DNA of 64,000 nt, taken from Pseudomonas sessilinigenes. Its GTDB lineage: Bacteria > Pseudomonadota > Gammaproteobacteria > Pseudomonadales > Pseudomonadaceae. The stretch is from positions 4,030,001 to 4,094,000 of the forward strand of contig NZ_CP027706.1 in assembly GCF_003850565.1 (NCBI RefSeq), given 5' to 3'. The notes under the pieces were generated by a model. The model saw only the letters and a list, made by a program, of their open reading frames with translations, was not told where the DNA came from and made no database searches. A program made the translations under genes and the position numbers. This document shows positions 46,604 through 55,826 of this stretch, in pieces (the stretch's first letter is position 1; each line of letters opens with the position of its first letter).

Positions 46604-47806
46604 TTAGATCAGAAAGTATTGCAGCAGGTCGTTGAGGAACAGTTGCCCACGGGGCGTGGCCGCCAGGCGTGACGGTTCGACCTGCAACAAGCCGCTTTGT
46701 TCGGCTTGGCGCCGGGCTTCGGCGAGGCTGGCCAGGTCCAGGCCGGTACGCTGGGCGAACAGCACGGCATCCACGCCATCGGTCAGGCGCAGGGCGTTCA
46801 TCAGGAACTCGAACGGCAGCTCATCGTTGCCCAGGGCCTTTTCACCGGCCTTGAACGACTTGGCCGGGTTCAGGTAGTCCTTGGGCAGGCGGGTTTTCCA
46901 GGTCCGCAGGATGCGTCCGTCCGGATGACTGAGCTTGCCATGGGCGCCGGCGCCGATGCCGATGAAGTCACCGAAGCTCCAGTAGTTCAGGTTGTGTCGT
47001 GCCGCACGGCCGGGCTGGGCATAGGCCGAGACTTCGTACTGGGCGTAGCCGTGCTCGGCCAGCAGTGCCTGGCCGGCTTCCTGGATGTCCCACAGGATGT
47101 CGTCTTCCGGCAACGTCGGCGGCTGGTTCCAGAACACCGTGTTGGGTTCCAGGGTCAGCTGGTACCAGGACAGGTGGGTCGGCTTCATGGCGATGGCTTG
47201 GCGCAGGTCGCCCAGGGCATCCTCCAGGGACTGGTCCGGCAGGCCGTGCATCAGGTCCAGGTTGAAGTTGTCGAACCCGGCCTGGCGCGCCATGTCGGCG
47301 GCCCGCACCGCTTCGGCACCACTGTGTATGCGACCCAGGGCCTCGAGCTTCTGCTCCTGGAAGCTCTGGATACCGATGGACAGGCGGTTGATCCCGAGGG
47401 CGCGATAGGCGGTGAACTTCTCCTGCTCGAAGGTCCCGGGGTTGGCCTCCAGGGTAATCTCGATGTCACTGGCGAACGGGATACGCTGCTGTACCCCGGC
47501 TAGCAACCGGCCCAGGGCCTGGGCGCTGAACAGGCTCGGGGTGCCACCGCCGAAGAAGATCGAGCTCAGTTCCCGGCCGTACGCGGCGGGCAGGTCCTGG
47601 TCGAGGTCGGCCAGCAGGGCGTCCACATACTCTTGCTCCGGCAGCGTCGGGCTGGCGGCATGGGAGTTGAAGTCGCAGTAGGGGCATTTGCGTACACACC
47701 ACGGGATGTGGATGTACAGCGCCAGGGGCGGCAGCTGGGGCAGTGCCGCCCGGGGAGCGTGCGCGCCACCGAGGATCAGTGGCGACGCGGCTGGATCGTG
47801 GTTCAT
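46604..47806 (-). CDS. hemW: Heme chaperone HemW, radical-SAM-type
   Basis: 400 aa. The radical-SAM cluster motif C-x3-C-x2-C reads CVRKCPYC, followed by DFNSH. HemW binds heme and an Fe-S cluster and delivers heme to membrane proteins. It was formerly annotated as an oxygen-independent coproporphyrinogen oxidase. The GGGTPSLF and [12 protein letters not shown] blocks and the HemN_C domain are present. ATG 47806 overlaps the rdgB stop by 4 bp. Confidence 0.9.
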   Translation of the reverse strand: MNHDPAASPLILGGAHAPRAALPQLPPLALYIHIPWCVRKCPYCDFNSHAASPTLPEQEYVDALLADLDQDLPAAYGRELSSIFFGGGTPSLFSAQALGRLLAGVQQRIPFASDIEITLEANPGTFEQEKFTAYRALGINRLSIGIQSFQEQKLEALGRIHSGAEAVRAADMARQAGFDNFNLDLMHGLPDQSLEDALGDLRQAIAMKPTHLSWYQLTLEPNTVFWNQPPTLPEDDILWDIQEAGQALLAEHGYAQYEVSAYAQPGRAARHNLNYWSFGDFIGIGAGAHGKLSHPDGRILRTWKTRLPKDYLNPAKSFKAGEKALGNDELPFEFLMNALRLTDGVDAVLFAQRTGLDLASLAEARRQAEQSGLLQVEPSRLAATPRGQLFLNDLLQYFLI

Positions 47807-48399
47807 TGCAGGCCCAGGCGTTGCCGCAGGATGGCCATGGCGCGAGCGCGGTGGCTGAGCTGGTTCTTTTCCACCGGGTTCAGTTCGGCGCTGGAGCAAT
47901 TGCGCTCCGGTACCCAGAACAGCGGGTCGTAGCCGAAGCCGTGTTCGCCACTGGCAGCGGTGAGGATGCGACCGTGCCAGAGGCCTTCGCAGAGGATCGG
48001 CAGCGGGTCGTCGGCGTGGCGCACCAGGGCCAGGACGCAGACGAACTGCGCACCGCGCTGGTCCTCGGGCACGTCCTTGAGGGCTTCTAGCAGCTTGGCG
48101 TTGTTCGCCGCATCGCCCTGGCCATCGGCGTAGCGCGCCGAATAGATGCCCGGGGCGCCGCCGAGGAAGTCCACTGCCAGGCCGGAGTCATCCGCCAGCG
48201 CCGGCAGGCCGGAGATGCGCGCGGCATTGCGCGCCTTGAGAATGGCGTTCTCGACGAACGACAGGCCGGTTTCCTCGGGCTCGATGCTGCTGAACTCGCC
48301 GATCGAGCGCAGCTGCACCGAGGCGCCGAGCATGGCCTGGAGTTCTTTGAGTTTGCCAGCGTTATGGCTGGCCAATACGAGTTGCGTGAGATTCATCAT
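47803..48399 (-). CDS. rdgB: dITP/XTP pyrophosphatase
   Basis: 198 aa (197 if ATG 48396 is used). It clears dITP, ITP and XTP from the nucleotide pool. The family motif [10 protein letters not shown] at the N-terminus and [24 protein letters not shown] are intact. It overlaps the DUF4426 gene by 1-4 bp and hemW by 4 bp, which argues for one leftward operon. Confidence 0.95.
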   Translation of the reverse strand: MMNLTQLVLASHNAGKLKELQAMLGASVQLRSIGEFSSIEPEETGLSFVENAILKARNAARISGLPALADDSGLAVDFLGGAPGIYSARYADGQGDAANNAKLLEALKDVPEDQRGAQFVCVLALVRHADDPLPILCEGLWHGRILTAASGEHGFGYDPLFWVPERNCSSAELNPVEKNQLSHRARAMAILRQRLGLQ

Positions 48400-48830
48400 T
48401 CGCCCGGAAATAGCTCTTGGTTGAAGCTGAAGCTGTTGGTGTCACCGCCAGTCTGGACGCTGATGGTGAACGTACGGTTTTCCTGCTGTTCCACCGGGAA
48501 CTGGGCGATGTAGTAGATCGCACCCTGTTCGGTGATCTGGCGGAACTTCAGCGGAATGCTCTTGCTGGTCAGGTCCTTGACCGTACCGCTGACTTGAGCG
48601 ACCAACGGCTTGCCGTCCTTGATCAGCGAAACGTTGATCACCCCCTGGTTCTTGCTGCGAACCAGCTCCGCGGCCCTGGCGATGTCAGGTTGCAGGTAGG
48701 TGGAGTTGAACGTGTTGTAGTGCACGGTGATATCGCCGAACACCTCCTGGCGTTCGCCCTTGATCGGGTCCGCTGCCAGGGCTGTGAAGCTCAGGCAGGC
48801 AGCCAGTAGAAAAGTAACCAGACGTCCCAT
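48396..48830 (-). CDS. DUF4426 secreted protein
   Basis: 144 aa. A Sec signal ([20 protein letters not shown]) leads a beta-rich domain with the DUF4426 pattern: [22 protein letters not shown] near the N-terminus and the [24 protein letters not shown] tail. Function unknown, probably periplasmic. It sits between metW and rdgB. Confidence 0.8.
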   Translation of the reverse strand: MGRLVTFLLAACLSFTALAADPIKGERQEVFGDITVHYNTFNSTYLQPDIARAAELVRSKNQGVINVSLIKDGKPLVAQVSGTVKDLTSKSIPLKFRQITEQGAIYYIAQFPVEQQENRTFTISVQTGGDTNSFSFNQELFPGE

Positions 48831-48856
48831 GATCGTTCTCCTCGACGCAACGTGGG

Positions 48857-49477
48857 TTAAACCGCGACCTTGTGCTCCTGCAGGCCGGGACTGCTGAGGC
48901 GGTAGATACCGATCTCCCCTAAGAGATTAGGCCATAGCTTACTGGCCCACCCATGGCGGTGTTGTTGATCGACCGCAAGACGGTTGATCACCCGGGCCTG
49001 GCGCTCGCGGCACAGCGCTTCGAAATCCTCGAAGGTGCAGAAGTGGATGTTCGGCGTGTTGTACCAGGTGTACGGCATGAATTCCGACACCGGCATCCGG
49101 CCCTTGCTGGCCAGGTACCAGCGGCAGCGCCAGTGGCCGAAGTTGGGGAAGGTGATGATGCACTGGCGGCCGACCCGCAGCATCTCGTCGAGCAGCTTGT
49201 CGGGGTAGTGCACGGCCTGTAGGGCCTGGGTCATGACCACGATATCGAAGCTGTTGCTGGCGAAGTTGCCCAGGCCCTTGTCCAGGTCCTGTTCGATCAC
49301 GTTGATACCCTTGGCCACGCACTGGGCGATGTTGTCCGCGTCGTTTTCCAGGCCGTAGCCGGTCACTTGCTTGTGTTCTTGCAGCCAGCTCAGCAGTTCG
49401 CCGTTACCGCAGCCCAGGTCGAGGACGCGGCTGCCGGCGGGGATCCATTCCTGGATGATTTCCAGATCGGCTCTCAT
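48857..49477 (-). CDS. metW: Methionine biosynthesis protein MetW
   Basis: 206 aa. A small SAM-methyltransferase fold with SRVLDLGCGNGELLSWL. MetW acts with MetX in homoserine acylation in Pseudomonas, although its own methyl acceptor is not known. It lies 7 bp after metX in the same direction. ATG 49477 opens MRADLEIIQEWIP. Confidence 0.95.
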   Translation of the reverse strand: MRADLEIIQEWIPAGSRVLDLGCGNGELLSWLQEHKQVTGYGLENDADNIAQCVAKGINVIEQDLDKGLGNFASNSFDIVVMTQALQAVHYPDKLLDEMLRVGRQCIITFPNFGHWRCRWYLASKGRMPVSEFMPYTWYNTPNIHFCTFEDFEALCRERQARVINRLAVDQQHRHGWASKLWPNLLGEIGIYRLSSPGLQEHKVAV

Positions 49478-49484
49478 CGTGTCC

Positions 49485-50624
49485 TCACAGCGTGATGCGG
49501 TTCATGTAGTGACCAAATGCCTGCAGATACCTGGGGATCGGGATCAGGAAGGCGTCATGGCCTTGCGGGGCATCGATCTCCAGGTAGCAGACATCCTTGC
49601 GTGCAGCCATCAGTGCGTCCACCAGCTCTCGCGAGCGAGCCGGGGAGAAGCGCCAGTCGGTGGTGAAGGACATCACGCAGAACTTGGCCGTGGCGTTGGC
49701 AAAGGTCCTGGCCAGGTCATCGTCGAAGTTGGCCGCCGGGTCGAAGTAGTCCAGGGCCTTGGTCATCAGCAAGTAGGTGTTGGCGTCGAAACGTCCGGAG
49801 AACTCCTCGCCCTGGTAGCGCAGGTAGCTTTCCACCTGGAATTCCACGCTGTGGAAGTCGTAGTTGAGCTTTTCGCTCTTGAGGCCGCGGCCAAATTTCT
49901 CGCCCATGGAGTCGTCGGACAGGTAGGTGATATGCCCCACCATCCGCGCCAGCATCAGCCCGCGCTTGGGGACCACCTGGTGTTCCTGGAAGGAGCCGCC
50001 GTGGAACTCCGGATCGGTGAGGATCGCCTGGCGCGCCACTTCGTTGAAGGCGATGTTCTGCGCCGACAGCTTGGGCGCCGAGGCGATGGCCAGGCAATGC
50101 CGGACCCGATCCGGGTAGGTGATGGTCCATTGCAGGGCCTGCATGCCCCCGAGGCTACCGCCGATCACCGCAGCCCACTGGCCAATGCCCAGGCGGTCGG
50201 CCAGGCGAGCCTGGCTGTGCACCCAGTCTTCCACGGTCAGCACCGGGAAGTCGGCGCCGAATGGGCGGCCGGTCTCCGGGTTGAGGCTGCTGGGGCCGGT
50301 GGAGCCGTTGCAACCACCGAGGTTGTTGAGGCTGACCACGAAGAACTTGCTGGTGTCGATCGGCTTGCCCGGGCCAATGCAGCTGTCCCACCAGCCGGGC
50401 TTGCGGTCGTCGGGGCTGTGGTAGCCGGCAGCGTGATGGTGGCCGGACAGGGCATGGCAGATCAGTACCGCGTTGCTGGCGCTGGCATTGAGCTGGCCGT
50501 AGGTTTCGTAGATCAGGTCATAGGCTGGCAACGAGCGCCCGCAGGCCAGGGCCAGGGGCTCGCTGAAGTGCGCAACTTGAGGTGTGACCAGACCGACGGA
50601 ATCGGGGGGGAAGGCAGTTGGCAT
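49485..50624 (-). CDS. metX: Homoserine O-acyltransferase (MetX fold)
   Basis: 379 aa. It activates homoserine for methionine synthesis. The alpha/beta hydrolase nucleophile lies in [12 protein letters not shown], and [12 protein letters not shown] and the C-terminal His block APQGHDAFL are intact. In Pseudomonas the MetX protein uses succinyl-CoA rather than acetyl-CoA. Start [16 protein letters not shown] (50624) is preferred over ATG 50639. A TTGCCG-17-TAGACT promoter lies upstream. Confidence 0.9.
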   Translation of the reverse strand: MPTAFPPDSVGLVTPQVAHFSEPLALACGRSLPAYDLIYETYGQLNASASNAVLICHALSGHHHAAGYHSPDDRKPGWWDSCIGPGKPIDTSKFFVVSLNNLGGCNGSTGPSSLNPETGRPFGADFPVLTVEDWVHSQARLADRLGIGQWAAVIGGSLGGMQALQWTITYPDRVRHCLAIASAPKLSAQNIAFNEVARQAILTDPEFHGGSFQEHQVVPKRGLMLARMVGHITYLSDDSMGEKFGRGLKSEKLNYDFHSVEFQVESYLRYQGEEFSGRFDANTYLLMTKALDYFDPAANFDDDLARTFANATAKFCVMSFTTDWRFSPARSRELVDALMAARKDVCYLEIDAPQGHDAFLIPIPRYLQAFGHYMNRITL

Positions 50625-50653
50625 CGACCCTGCTCTCATTCAAATGAGGCGTA

Positions 50654-50682
50654 AGTCTAAAGACCGCTGTGCCCAGCGGCAA
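50654..50682 (-). promoter_or_regulatory. Candidate sigma-70 promoter of metXW
   Basis: On the minus strand TTGCCG (50682-50677) and TAGACT (50659-50654) are 17 bp apart, ending 29 bp before the metX ATG. It fits a vegetative promoter within the 105-bp gap after the DUF167 gene. Confidence 0.55.
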
Positions 50683-50729
50683 GCAAAGCCCAGGCCGGCA
50701 TTCGTTGCTGGAAATGGCCGGCCTGTGAA

Positions 50730-51023
50730 TCAGCTGGGGCGCGCCAGGCCAGGCAGTTCCGGCAGTTTCTTCGGCGTCTGCAGGCGCACCCGCTTCTGTC
50801 GGTTCAGTTCACCGCTGACCAGGCTCACATGGCTCTTGGGAATGCCGAAGGCCTTGGCCAGGAACGCCATCAGGTGCGCATTGGCCTTGCCTTCGACGGG
50901 TGGGGCGGTGAGGCGGATTTTCAGGCGATCGCCATGCAGGCCAGCGAACTCATCGCTGCTGGCCTTGGGCTGCAGGTGACAATCGAGCAGCAGATCGTCA
51001 CCGTCCCAGCGGAAATAGCTCAT
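50730..51023 (-). CDS. DUF167 protein (YggU-like)
   Basis: 97 aa. The YggU signature is visible: DDLLLDCHLQPKASSDEFAG and PPVEGKANAHLMAFLAKAFGI, followed by the VSLVSGELNRQKRVRL strand. Function unknown. It overlaps the YggT gene by one base, in a leftward operon with proC and yggS, an order widely kept in gamma-proteobacteria. Confidence 0.9.
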   Translation of the reverse strand: MSYFRWDGDDLLLDCHLQPKASSDEFAGLHGDRLKIRLTAPPVEGKANAHLMAFLAKAFGIPKSHVSLVSGELNRQKRVRLQTPKKLPELPGLARPS

Positions 51024-51610
51024 CAGATCAGCCCGAACAGCTCGCGAGGCATGAAGGTGTAGTACGCCAGCCGTGGGATCAACCCTTGTTGCAGCAGCTG
51101 GATCACCAGGAAGGCCAGGATCGGCGAGATATCCAGGCCGCCCAGGTTGGGCACGAAGCGGCGGAACGGCGCCAGTAGCGGCTCGCTGAGCTGGTAGGCC
51201 AGTTCAGCACCTGGGCTCTGGCTGCCTGGGGCGACCCAGGACAGGATCACGCTGATGATCATGGCGAAGAACCAGACCTTGAGAAACAGCGCGAAGATAC
51301 CGATCGGTGCCCAGACCAGCAGGCCCAGCACGTTGAAGGGGATGCCATAGAGGGTCAGGACGATGGCGAACAGCACCATCTGCACCACTAGCGCCAGTAC
51401 CAGCGAGGACATGTCCAGGCCGAACATGCTGGGGATCACCCGGCGCAACGGCTTGAGCAGGGGTTGGGTGGCCCGCACGATGAACTGGCAGATCGGGTTG
51501 TAGAAGTTGGCCCGCACCGCTTGCAGCATGAAGCGCAGCAGGACGACCAGCAGGTAAAGGCTGCCCAGGGTCTGGATCACCAAAATGGCAGCGTCGTTGA
51601 GTCCGAACAT
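51023..51610 (-). CDS. YggT-family membrane protein
   Basis: 195 aa, with two YggT repeats of two helices each. The sequences FYNPICQFIVRATQPLLKPLRRVIPSM and LSEPLLAPFRRFVPNLGGLDISPI are the paired family motifs. It has been linked to osmotic stress and cell-shape functions but has no settled role. It lies between proC (24 bp) and the DUF167 gene. Confidence 0.9.
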   Translation of the reverse strand: MFGLNDAAILVIQTLGSLYLLVVLLRFMLQAVRANFYNPICQFIVRATQPLLKPLRRVIPSMFGLDMSSLVLALVVQMVLFAIVLTLYGIPFNVLGLLVWAPIGIFALFLKVWFFAMIISVILSWVAPGSQSPGAELAYQLSEPLLAPFRRFVPNLGGLDISPILAFLVIQLLQQGLIPRLAYYTFMPRELFGLI

Positions 51611-51634
51611 TATCGATTCCTTTGTAGGGGCGAA

Positions 51635-52453
51635 TTAGCGGCCGAGTTGTTCGGCCATTTCTGCCGAACGGTGCGCGGCGGCACCCAGAGCTTTTTCCAC
51701 CAGAGCCTCGAAACCGTCGGCCTGGAACGATTTGATCGCCGCCTCGGTAGTACCGGCGGGCGAGGTCACGCGACGACGCAGCTCGGCGGCATCGACATCG
51801 CTGGAGACCGCCATGTGGGCTGCTCCAAGGGCCGTTTGCAGGGTCAGTTGGGCGGCGGTTTCCCGTGGCAGGCCGAGCTTTTCGCCTGCGGCGGTCATGG
51901 CCTCGATCAACAGGAAGAAATACGCCGGGCCGCTGCCGGATACCGCGGTTACCGCATCCAGCTGCTGTTCCTGTTCCAGCCACAGGGCGGTGCCCACGGC
52001 GGACAGCAGTTCTTCGGCCTGGCGGCGTTGCTCGGCGCTCACCCGGTCGGTGGCATACAGGCCGCTGACACCTTGGCGCAGCAGGGCCGGGGTGTTGGGC
52101 ATGCAGCGCACGATCGGCTGCTCGCCGAGCCAGGCGCCCATGCTCGCGCAGGTGATGCCGGCAGCGATGGAGACCACCAGTTGCTGGGGTTGCAGGCTCG
52201 GACGCAGGGCTTCGCAAACGGCCTTCATGGCTTGTGGCTTGACTGCCAGGACGATCACATCGACCCCGGCAATGGCCTCGGCGTTGTCGGCGAAGACCTG
52301 GATGCCGTGTTCGGCGGCCACCTTGGCCCGGGTCTCGGCGCCAGGGTCACTGGCGCGGATCTGTGAGGCGTCGAGGCCTTTGGCCCGCAGGCCGCCGATG
52401 AGACTGGCCGCCATGTTGCCGGCACCGATAAAAGCGATACGAGTCGTGTTCAT
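51635..52453 (-). CDS. proC: Pyrroline-5-carboxylate reductase
   Basis: 272 aa. It performs the last step of proline synthesis with NADPH. The Rossmann motif GAGNMAASLIGGL, the PNTPALLRQGVSGLYA block and the SGSGPAYFFLLIEAMTAAGEKLGL family signature are intact. It lies 33 bp after yggS in the same operon. Confidence 0.95.
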   Translation of the reverse strand: MNTTRIAFIGAGNMAASLIGGLRAKGLDASQIRASDPGAETRAKVAAEHGIQVFADNAEAIAGVDVIVLAVKPQAMKAVCEALRPSLQPQQLVVSIAAGITCASMGAWLGEQPIVRCMPNTPALLRQGVSGLYATDRVSAEQRRQAEELLSAVGTALWLEQEQQLDAVTAVSGSGPAYFFLLIEAMTAAGEKLGLPRETAAQLTLQTALGAAHMAVSSDVDAAELRRRVTSPAGTTEAAIKSFQADGFEALVEKALGAAAHRSAEMAEQLGR

Positions 52454-52486
52454 GACAGGTCCTTATCAGGGTCAGGGCCAGTTCCG

Positions 52487-53185
52487 TCAGGACTGGCTGT
52501 AGTCGCGGGCGCCAAACAGGGCGGTACCGATCCGCACCCAGGTGGCGCCTTGGGCGATGGCCGCTTCGAGATCGTGGCTCATGCCCATGGAGAGGGTATC
52601 CAGGGACAGCCCAAGGCTGCCGCGCAGGTGGTTGTTCAGGTTCTGTACCGCAGCGAACGCAGCGTGTTGGGCCGCAGGATCCTCGGTAGGTTCGGGAATC
52701 GCCATCAACCCGCGCAAGCGCAGGTTTGGCAGGGCGTCGATGGCTCTGGCCAGGGCCGGTAGCTCATCAGGGGTACAGCCGGACTTGCTGGCCTCGCCGC
52801 TGACATTGACCTGGATGCAGATGTTCAATGGAGCCAGGTCGGCCGGGCGTTGTTCGGACAGGCGTTGTGCGATTTTCAGGCGGTCCACGGAATGCACCCA
52901 GTCAAAATGCTCGGCAATGGCGCGAGTCTTGTTCGACTGAATGGGGCCGATGAAGTGCCAACTCAAGGGCAAATCCGTCAGTTCCTGCTGTTTGCCCAGG
53001 GCTTCCTGCAGGTAGTTCTCGCCAAAGTCGCGCAGGCCGGCGGCATAGGCTTCGCGCAGGGCCGCGGCGGGCTTGGTCTTGCTCACGGCCAGCAGTCGAA
53101 CGCTGTCCGGGGCACGTTGTGCGGCCTGGCAGGCACTGCGGATGCGTTCGGCTACCAGGGCAATGTTGTCTGCTATCGTGGACAT
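52487..53185 (-). CDS. yggS: PLP homeostasis protein YggS
   Basis: 232 aa. It is a pyridoxal-phosphate-binding TIM barrel of the alanine racemase fold, and helps keep PLP balance without known catalysis. The lysine that binds PLP lies in LLAVSKTKP, and the FGENYLQEALGKQ and HFIGPIQSNKTR blocks are typical. ATG 53185 starts MSTIADNIALVAERI. It is the first gene of the leftward proC operon, divergent from pilT. Confidence 0.95.
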   Translation of the reverse strand: MSTIADNIALVAERIRSACQAAQRAPDSVRLLAVSKTKPAAALREAYAAGLRDFGENYLQEALGKQQELTDLPLSWHFIGPIQSNKTRAIAEHFDWVHSVDRLKIAQRLSEQRPADLAPLNICIQVNVSGEASKSGCTPDELPALARAIDALPNLRLRGLMAIPEPTEDPAAQHAAFAAVQNLNNHLRGSLGLSLDTLSMGMSHDLEAAIAQGATWVRIGTALFGARDYSQS

Positions 53186-53384
53186 TCGATTCCGTCTCAA
53201 AAGTACCTGCGACCGGGCGTCTACCGCCCGGGCCGCCATGCGCCGCTGAATCCACCAGCCCCTCTGTCCATCGACCCTGGCCTTGCTCGAGGGTCGCGCC
53301 GGACATCGCCTGGCACTCGCAAGCGAACCGATGGGGCGAACGGGGGCTGAAGCTCGCGGCATTCTACTGGAATTGGAGGGCACT

Positions 53385-54419
53385 ATGGACATCACCGAGC
53401 TGCTGCTCTTGAGCGTTTCCCGAGGCGCTTCCGACCTGCACCTATCGGCTGGCCTGGCACCGCGGTTGCGCATCGATGGCGATATCTGCCCGCTGGATAG
53501 CCCGGCCCTGGAAGGGCCGCAAGTACTGGCCATGATCCACGCCCTGATGAGCCAGGCGCAACGTGACGCCTTTGCCAGCCTCCAGGATCTGGACTTCGCC
53601 TATGAACTGCCGGGCGTGGCCCGATTCAGGGTCAATGCCTTCCAGCATGCCCGGGGCGCGGGAGCGGTGTTGCGCCTGGTGCCTTCGCAGGTGCAGAGCC
53701 TGGAGGTGCTGGGCCTGGGCCAGGTGCTCCGGCAAATCGCCGAGGTGCCCAGGGGGCTGGTGTTGGTCACCGGGCCTACCGGTAGCGGCAAGTCCACCAC
53801 CCTGGCGGCGATGATCGATCATCTGAACCGTAGCCGCCGCCAGCACATCATCACCATCGAGGACCCCATCGAGTTCATCCATCCGCAACAGGCATGCCTG
53901 GTGCATCAGCGTGAAGTCCAGCGCGATACCCGAAGCTTCGCCAGCGCCTTGCGTGCGGCCTTGCGCGAAGATCCGGATGTGATCCTGCTGGGAGAGCTCC
54001 GGGATCTTGAGACCATTCGTTTGGCGTTGACCGCTGCGGAAACCGGGCACCTGGTGTTCGCCACCCTGCACACGTCATCGGCGGCCAAGACCATCGATCG
54101 CCTGGTGGATGTGTTTCCGGGGGAGGAGAAAGCGCTGGTGCGCTCGATGCTGGCCGAGTCGCTACAGGCGGTGATTGCCCAGGTATTGCTCAAGCGCGTG
54201 GGCGGTGGGCGAGTGGCGGCTTGCGAGATCATGCTGGGGACCGCCGCGATCCGGAACCTGATCCGCGAGGACAAGGTGGCGCAGATGTATTCGGCAATCC
54301 AGACCGGTGGCGCACAGGGGATGCAGACCCTGGACATGAGCCTGAAAGTGCTGGTGGGGCAGGGTTTGATCAGCCGCGAGCAAGCGCGGGAGAAGGCACG
54401 GGTGCCGGAGGGTTTTTGA
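53385..54419 (+). CDS. pilT: Type IV pilus retraction ATPase PilT
   Basis: 344 aa. The hexameric AAA-like ATPase powers pilus retraction. The Walker A GPTGSGKSTT, the Asp-box region (IITIEDPIEFIH), the Walker B LGELRDLET, the His box GHLVFATLHTSSAA and the C-terminal AIRNLIREDK motif are all present. Position and the GGAGGG site fix ATG 53385. The usual companion pilU is not next to it: the convergent NlpC gene follows. pilU may lie elsewhere. Confidence 0.95.
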   Translation: MDITELLLLSVSRGASDLHLSAGLAPRLRIDGDICPLDSPALEGPQVLAMIHALMSQAQRDAFASLQDLDFAYELPGVARFRVNAFQHARGAGAVLRLVPSQVQSLEVLGLGQVLRQIAEVPRGLVLVTGPTGSGKSTTLAAMIDHLNRSRRQHIITIEDPIEFIHPQQACLVHQREVQRDTRSFASALRAALREDPDVILLGELRDLETIRLALTAAETGHLVFATLHTSSAAKTIDRLVDVFPGEEKALVRSMLAESLQAVIAQVLLKRVGGGRVAACEIMLGTAAIRNLIREDKVAQMYSAIQTGGAQGMQTLDMSLKVLVGQGLISREQAREKARVPEGF

Positions 54420-54429
54420 AGGAAAGGCA

Positions 54430-54457
54430 TTCGCCGCCAGGTTGGCCTGGCGGCGAA
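54430..54457. terminator. Perfect hairpin after pilT
   Basis: TTCGCCGCCAGG (54430-54441) and CCTGGCGGCGAA (54446-54457) form a perfect 12-bp stem with a TTGG loop. There is no U tract. It lies between convergent genes and is likely a two-way stop. Confidence 0.7.
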
Positions 54458-54463
54458 GCGCAA

Positions 54464-55087
54464 TCAGCGCTGGACGACCCGCAGGGCCTTCTGTTCCTTG
54501 GGCAGGACCCGCTTGGCGACCACGTAGTGATTGTCCCAGTAGGGCTTCTTCAGGGTATCGATGGTCACCGCCTTGCCGCGTCGTGGGGCATGGATGAAAC
54601 GATCGTTGCCCAGGTAGATGGCGACATGGTTGACCTTGCGGCTCTTGATGTTGAAGAACAGCAGGTCGCCGGGCTTGAGGTCCTTGCGCTCGACCTTTTG
54701 CCCGTGCCCGCTGGCCATGGCATTGGAAGTGCGTGGCAAGTCTACGGCGGCGACGTCATTGAAGGCATACTTCACCAGGCCGCTGCAGTCAAAACCCTTG
54801 CTTGGGCTGCTGCCGCCCCAGCGATAAGGCGTGCCGAGGGCATTGACGGCGCGGCTGAGTACGTTGCTGCTCTGCTTGGTACCCATTTGGGGCACCAGCT
54901 TGCTGTCGACCTTGGCCAGTTGGGTGGAATGTCGGCTGGTGGTCTTGTGCTTGGCCGAGACCGTCGAAACATGGGATTTCGGGGTATAGCCGTTGATGTT
55001 GGGAAGTCGTTGCTCACGGTTGGTGGCGTGGGCGGCCAGTGGCATTAATAGGCAAATGGTTAGCCATGTCTTGAAAAATGGACGCAT
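54464..55087 (-). CDS. NlpC/P60 peptidoglycan endopeptidase
   Basis: 207 aa. A Sec signal (MRPFFKTWLTICLLMPLAAHA) precedes a polar linker and a C40 domain at about residues 78-195. The catalytic triad is the Cys of FDCSGLVKYAF, His in VNHVAIYLG and His in RFIHAPRRG. It would cut peptide cross-links in the periplasm. No substrate-binding LysM or SH3 domain is visible. Confidence 0.9.
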   Translation of the reverse strand: MRPFFKTWLTICLLMPLAAHATNREQRLPNINGYTPKSHVSTVSAKHKTTSRHSTQLAKVDSKLVPQMGTKQSSNVLSRAVNALGTPYRWGGSSPSKGFDCSGLVKYAFNDVAAVDLPRTSNAMASGHGQKVERKDLKPGDLLFFNIKSRKVNHVAIYLGNDRFIHAPRRGKAVTIDTLKKPYWDNHYVVAKRVLPKEQKALRVVQR

Positions 55088-55337
55088 TAGGCAAGGCTCT
55101 TATTGGTTAGCGCGCAACTTTATAACAGCTTTCAGGTCATTTCCGAGGCCGTTTGTCGATTCAACCTTGGGGTCAACTTCGGCAAAGAGGCGGCAACTTG
55201 ACGCAGAAAACCGTCAGAAGTCAGGCAATACAAGGCTTTGACGGACGACAAGGTAGCATCGGTCGCATGTCGAGCGCCTGTAAAAAAGTCACAAAATTTT
55301 TGAGAATTTTTATCTATCACCCGCCAAGAGGTATCCA

Positions 55338-55757
55338 ATGAACACCTATCAACAGGGCATGCCTGCCCATGACACCCACAGCAAGGTGATCGGCTACCTG
55401 CTATGGATCTTCGGTTTTACCGGGGCCCACCGCTTCTATTACGGCAAGCCTGTGACCGGGACGATCTGGTTCTTCACGTTCGGCTTGCTGGGTATTGGCT
55501 GGCTGATCGACCTGTTCCTGATCCCGTCCATGGACCGTGAAGCAGACCAGCGCTTTACCTCGGGCCCGCTGGAATACAGCGTGGCCTGGATACTCCTGAC
55601 CTTCCTCGGAGTGTTCGGCGTGCACCGCATGTACCAGGGCAAATGGTTGAGCGGGGTGCTCTACCTGTTCACCGGTGGCCTGTTCTTCATTGGGGTGCTG
55701 TATGACTTCTGGACCCTGAACGACCAGGTATCCCTGGAGAACGCCAAGCGCCTTTGA
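55338..55757 (+). CDS. TM2-domain protein (two TM2 copies)
   Basis: 139 aa, four hydrophobic helices. Two TM2 units are visible: VIGYLLWIFGFTGAHRFYYGK and AWILLTFLGVFGVHRMYQGK, each followed by a second helix with GxGWLIDLF or GVLYDFWTL. The duplicated layout is unusual for a small TM2 protein, which often has a single copy. Function unknown. A REP-like palindrome follows. Confidence 0.85.
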   Translation: MNTYQQGMPAHDTHSKVIGYLLWIFGFTGAHRFYYGKPVTGTIWFFTFGLLGIGWLIDLFLIPSMDREADQRFTSGPLEYSVAWILLTFLGVFGVHRMYQGKWLSGVLYLFTGGLFFIGVLYDFWTLNDQVSLENAKRL

Positions 55758-55790
55758 TCCCTTCATCGGCGCATGGGTGATGACGATCCT

Positions 55791-55819
55791 TGTAGCCGCC
55801 GCCTGTGGCAGCGGCTACA
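55791..55819. repeat. REP-like palindrome after the TM2 gene
   Basis: TGTAGCCGC ... GCGGCTACA with a GCCTGTGGCA centre. It shares its end sequence with the elements at 8483 and 11974 and again lies between convergent genes. Confidence 0.7.
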
Positions 55820-55826
55820 GGGTCAA

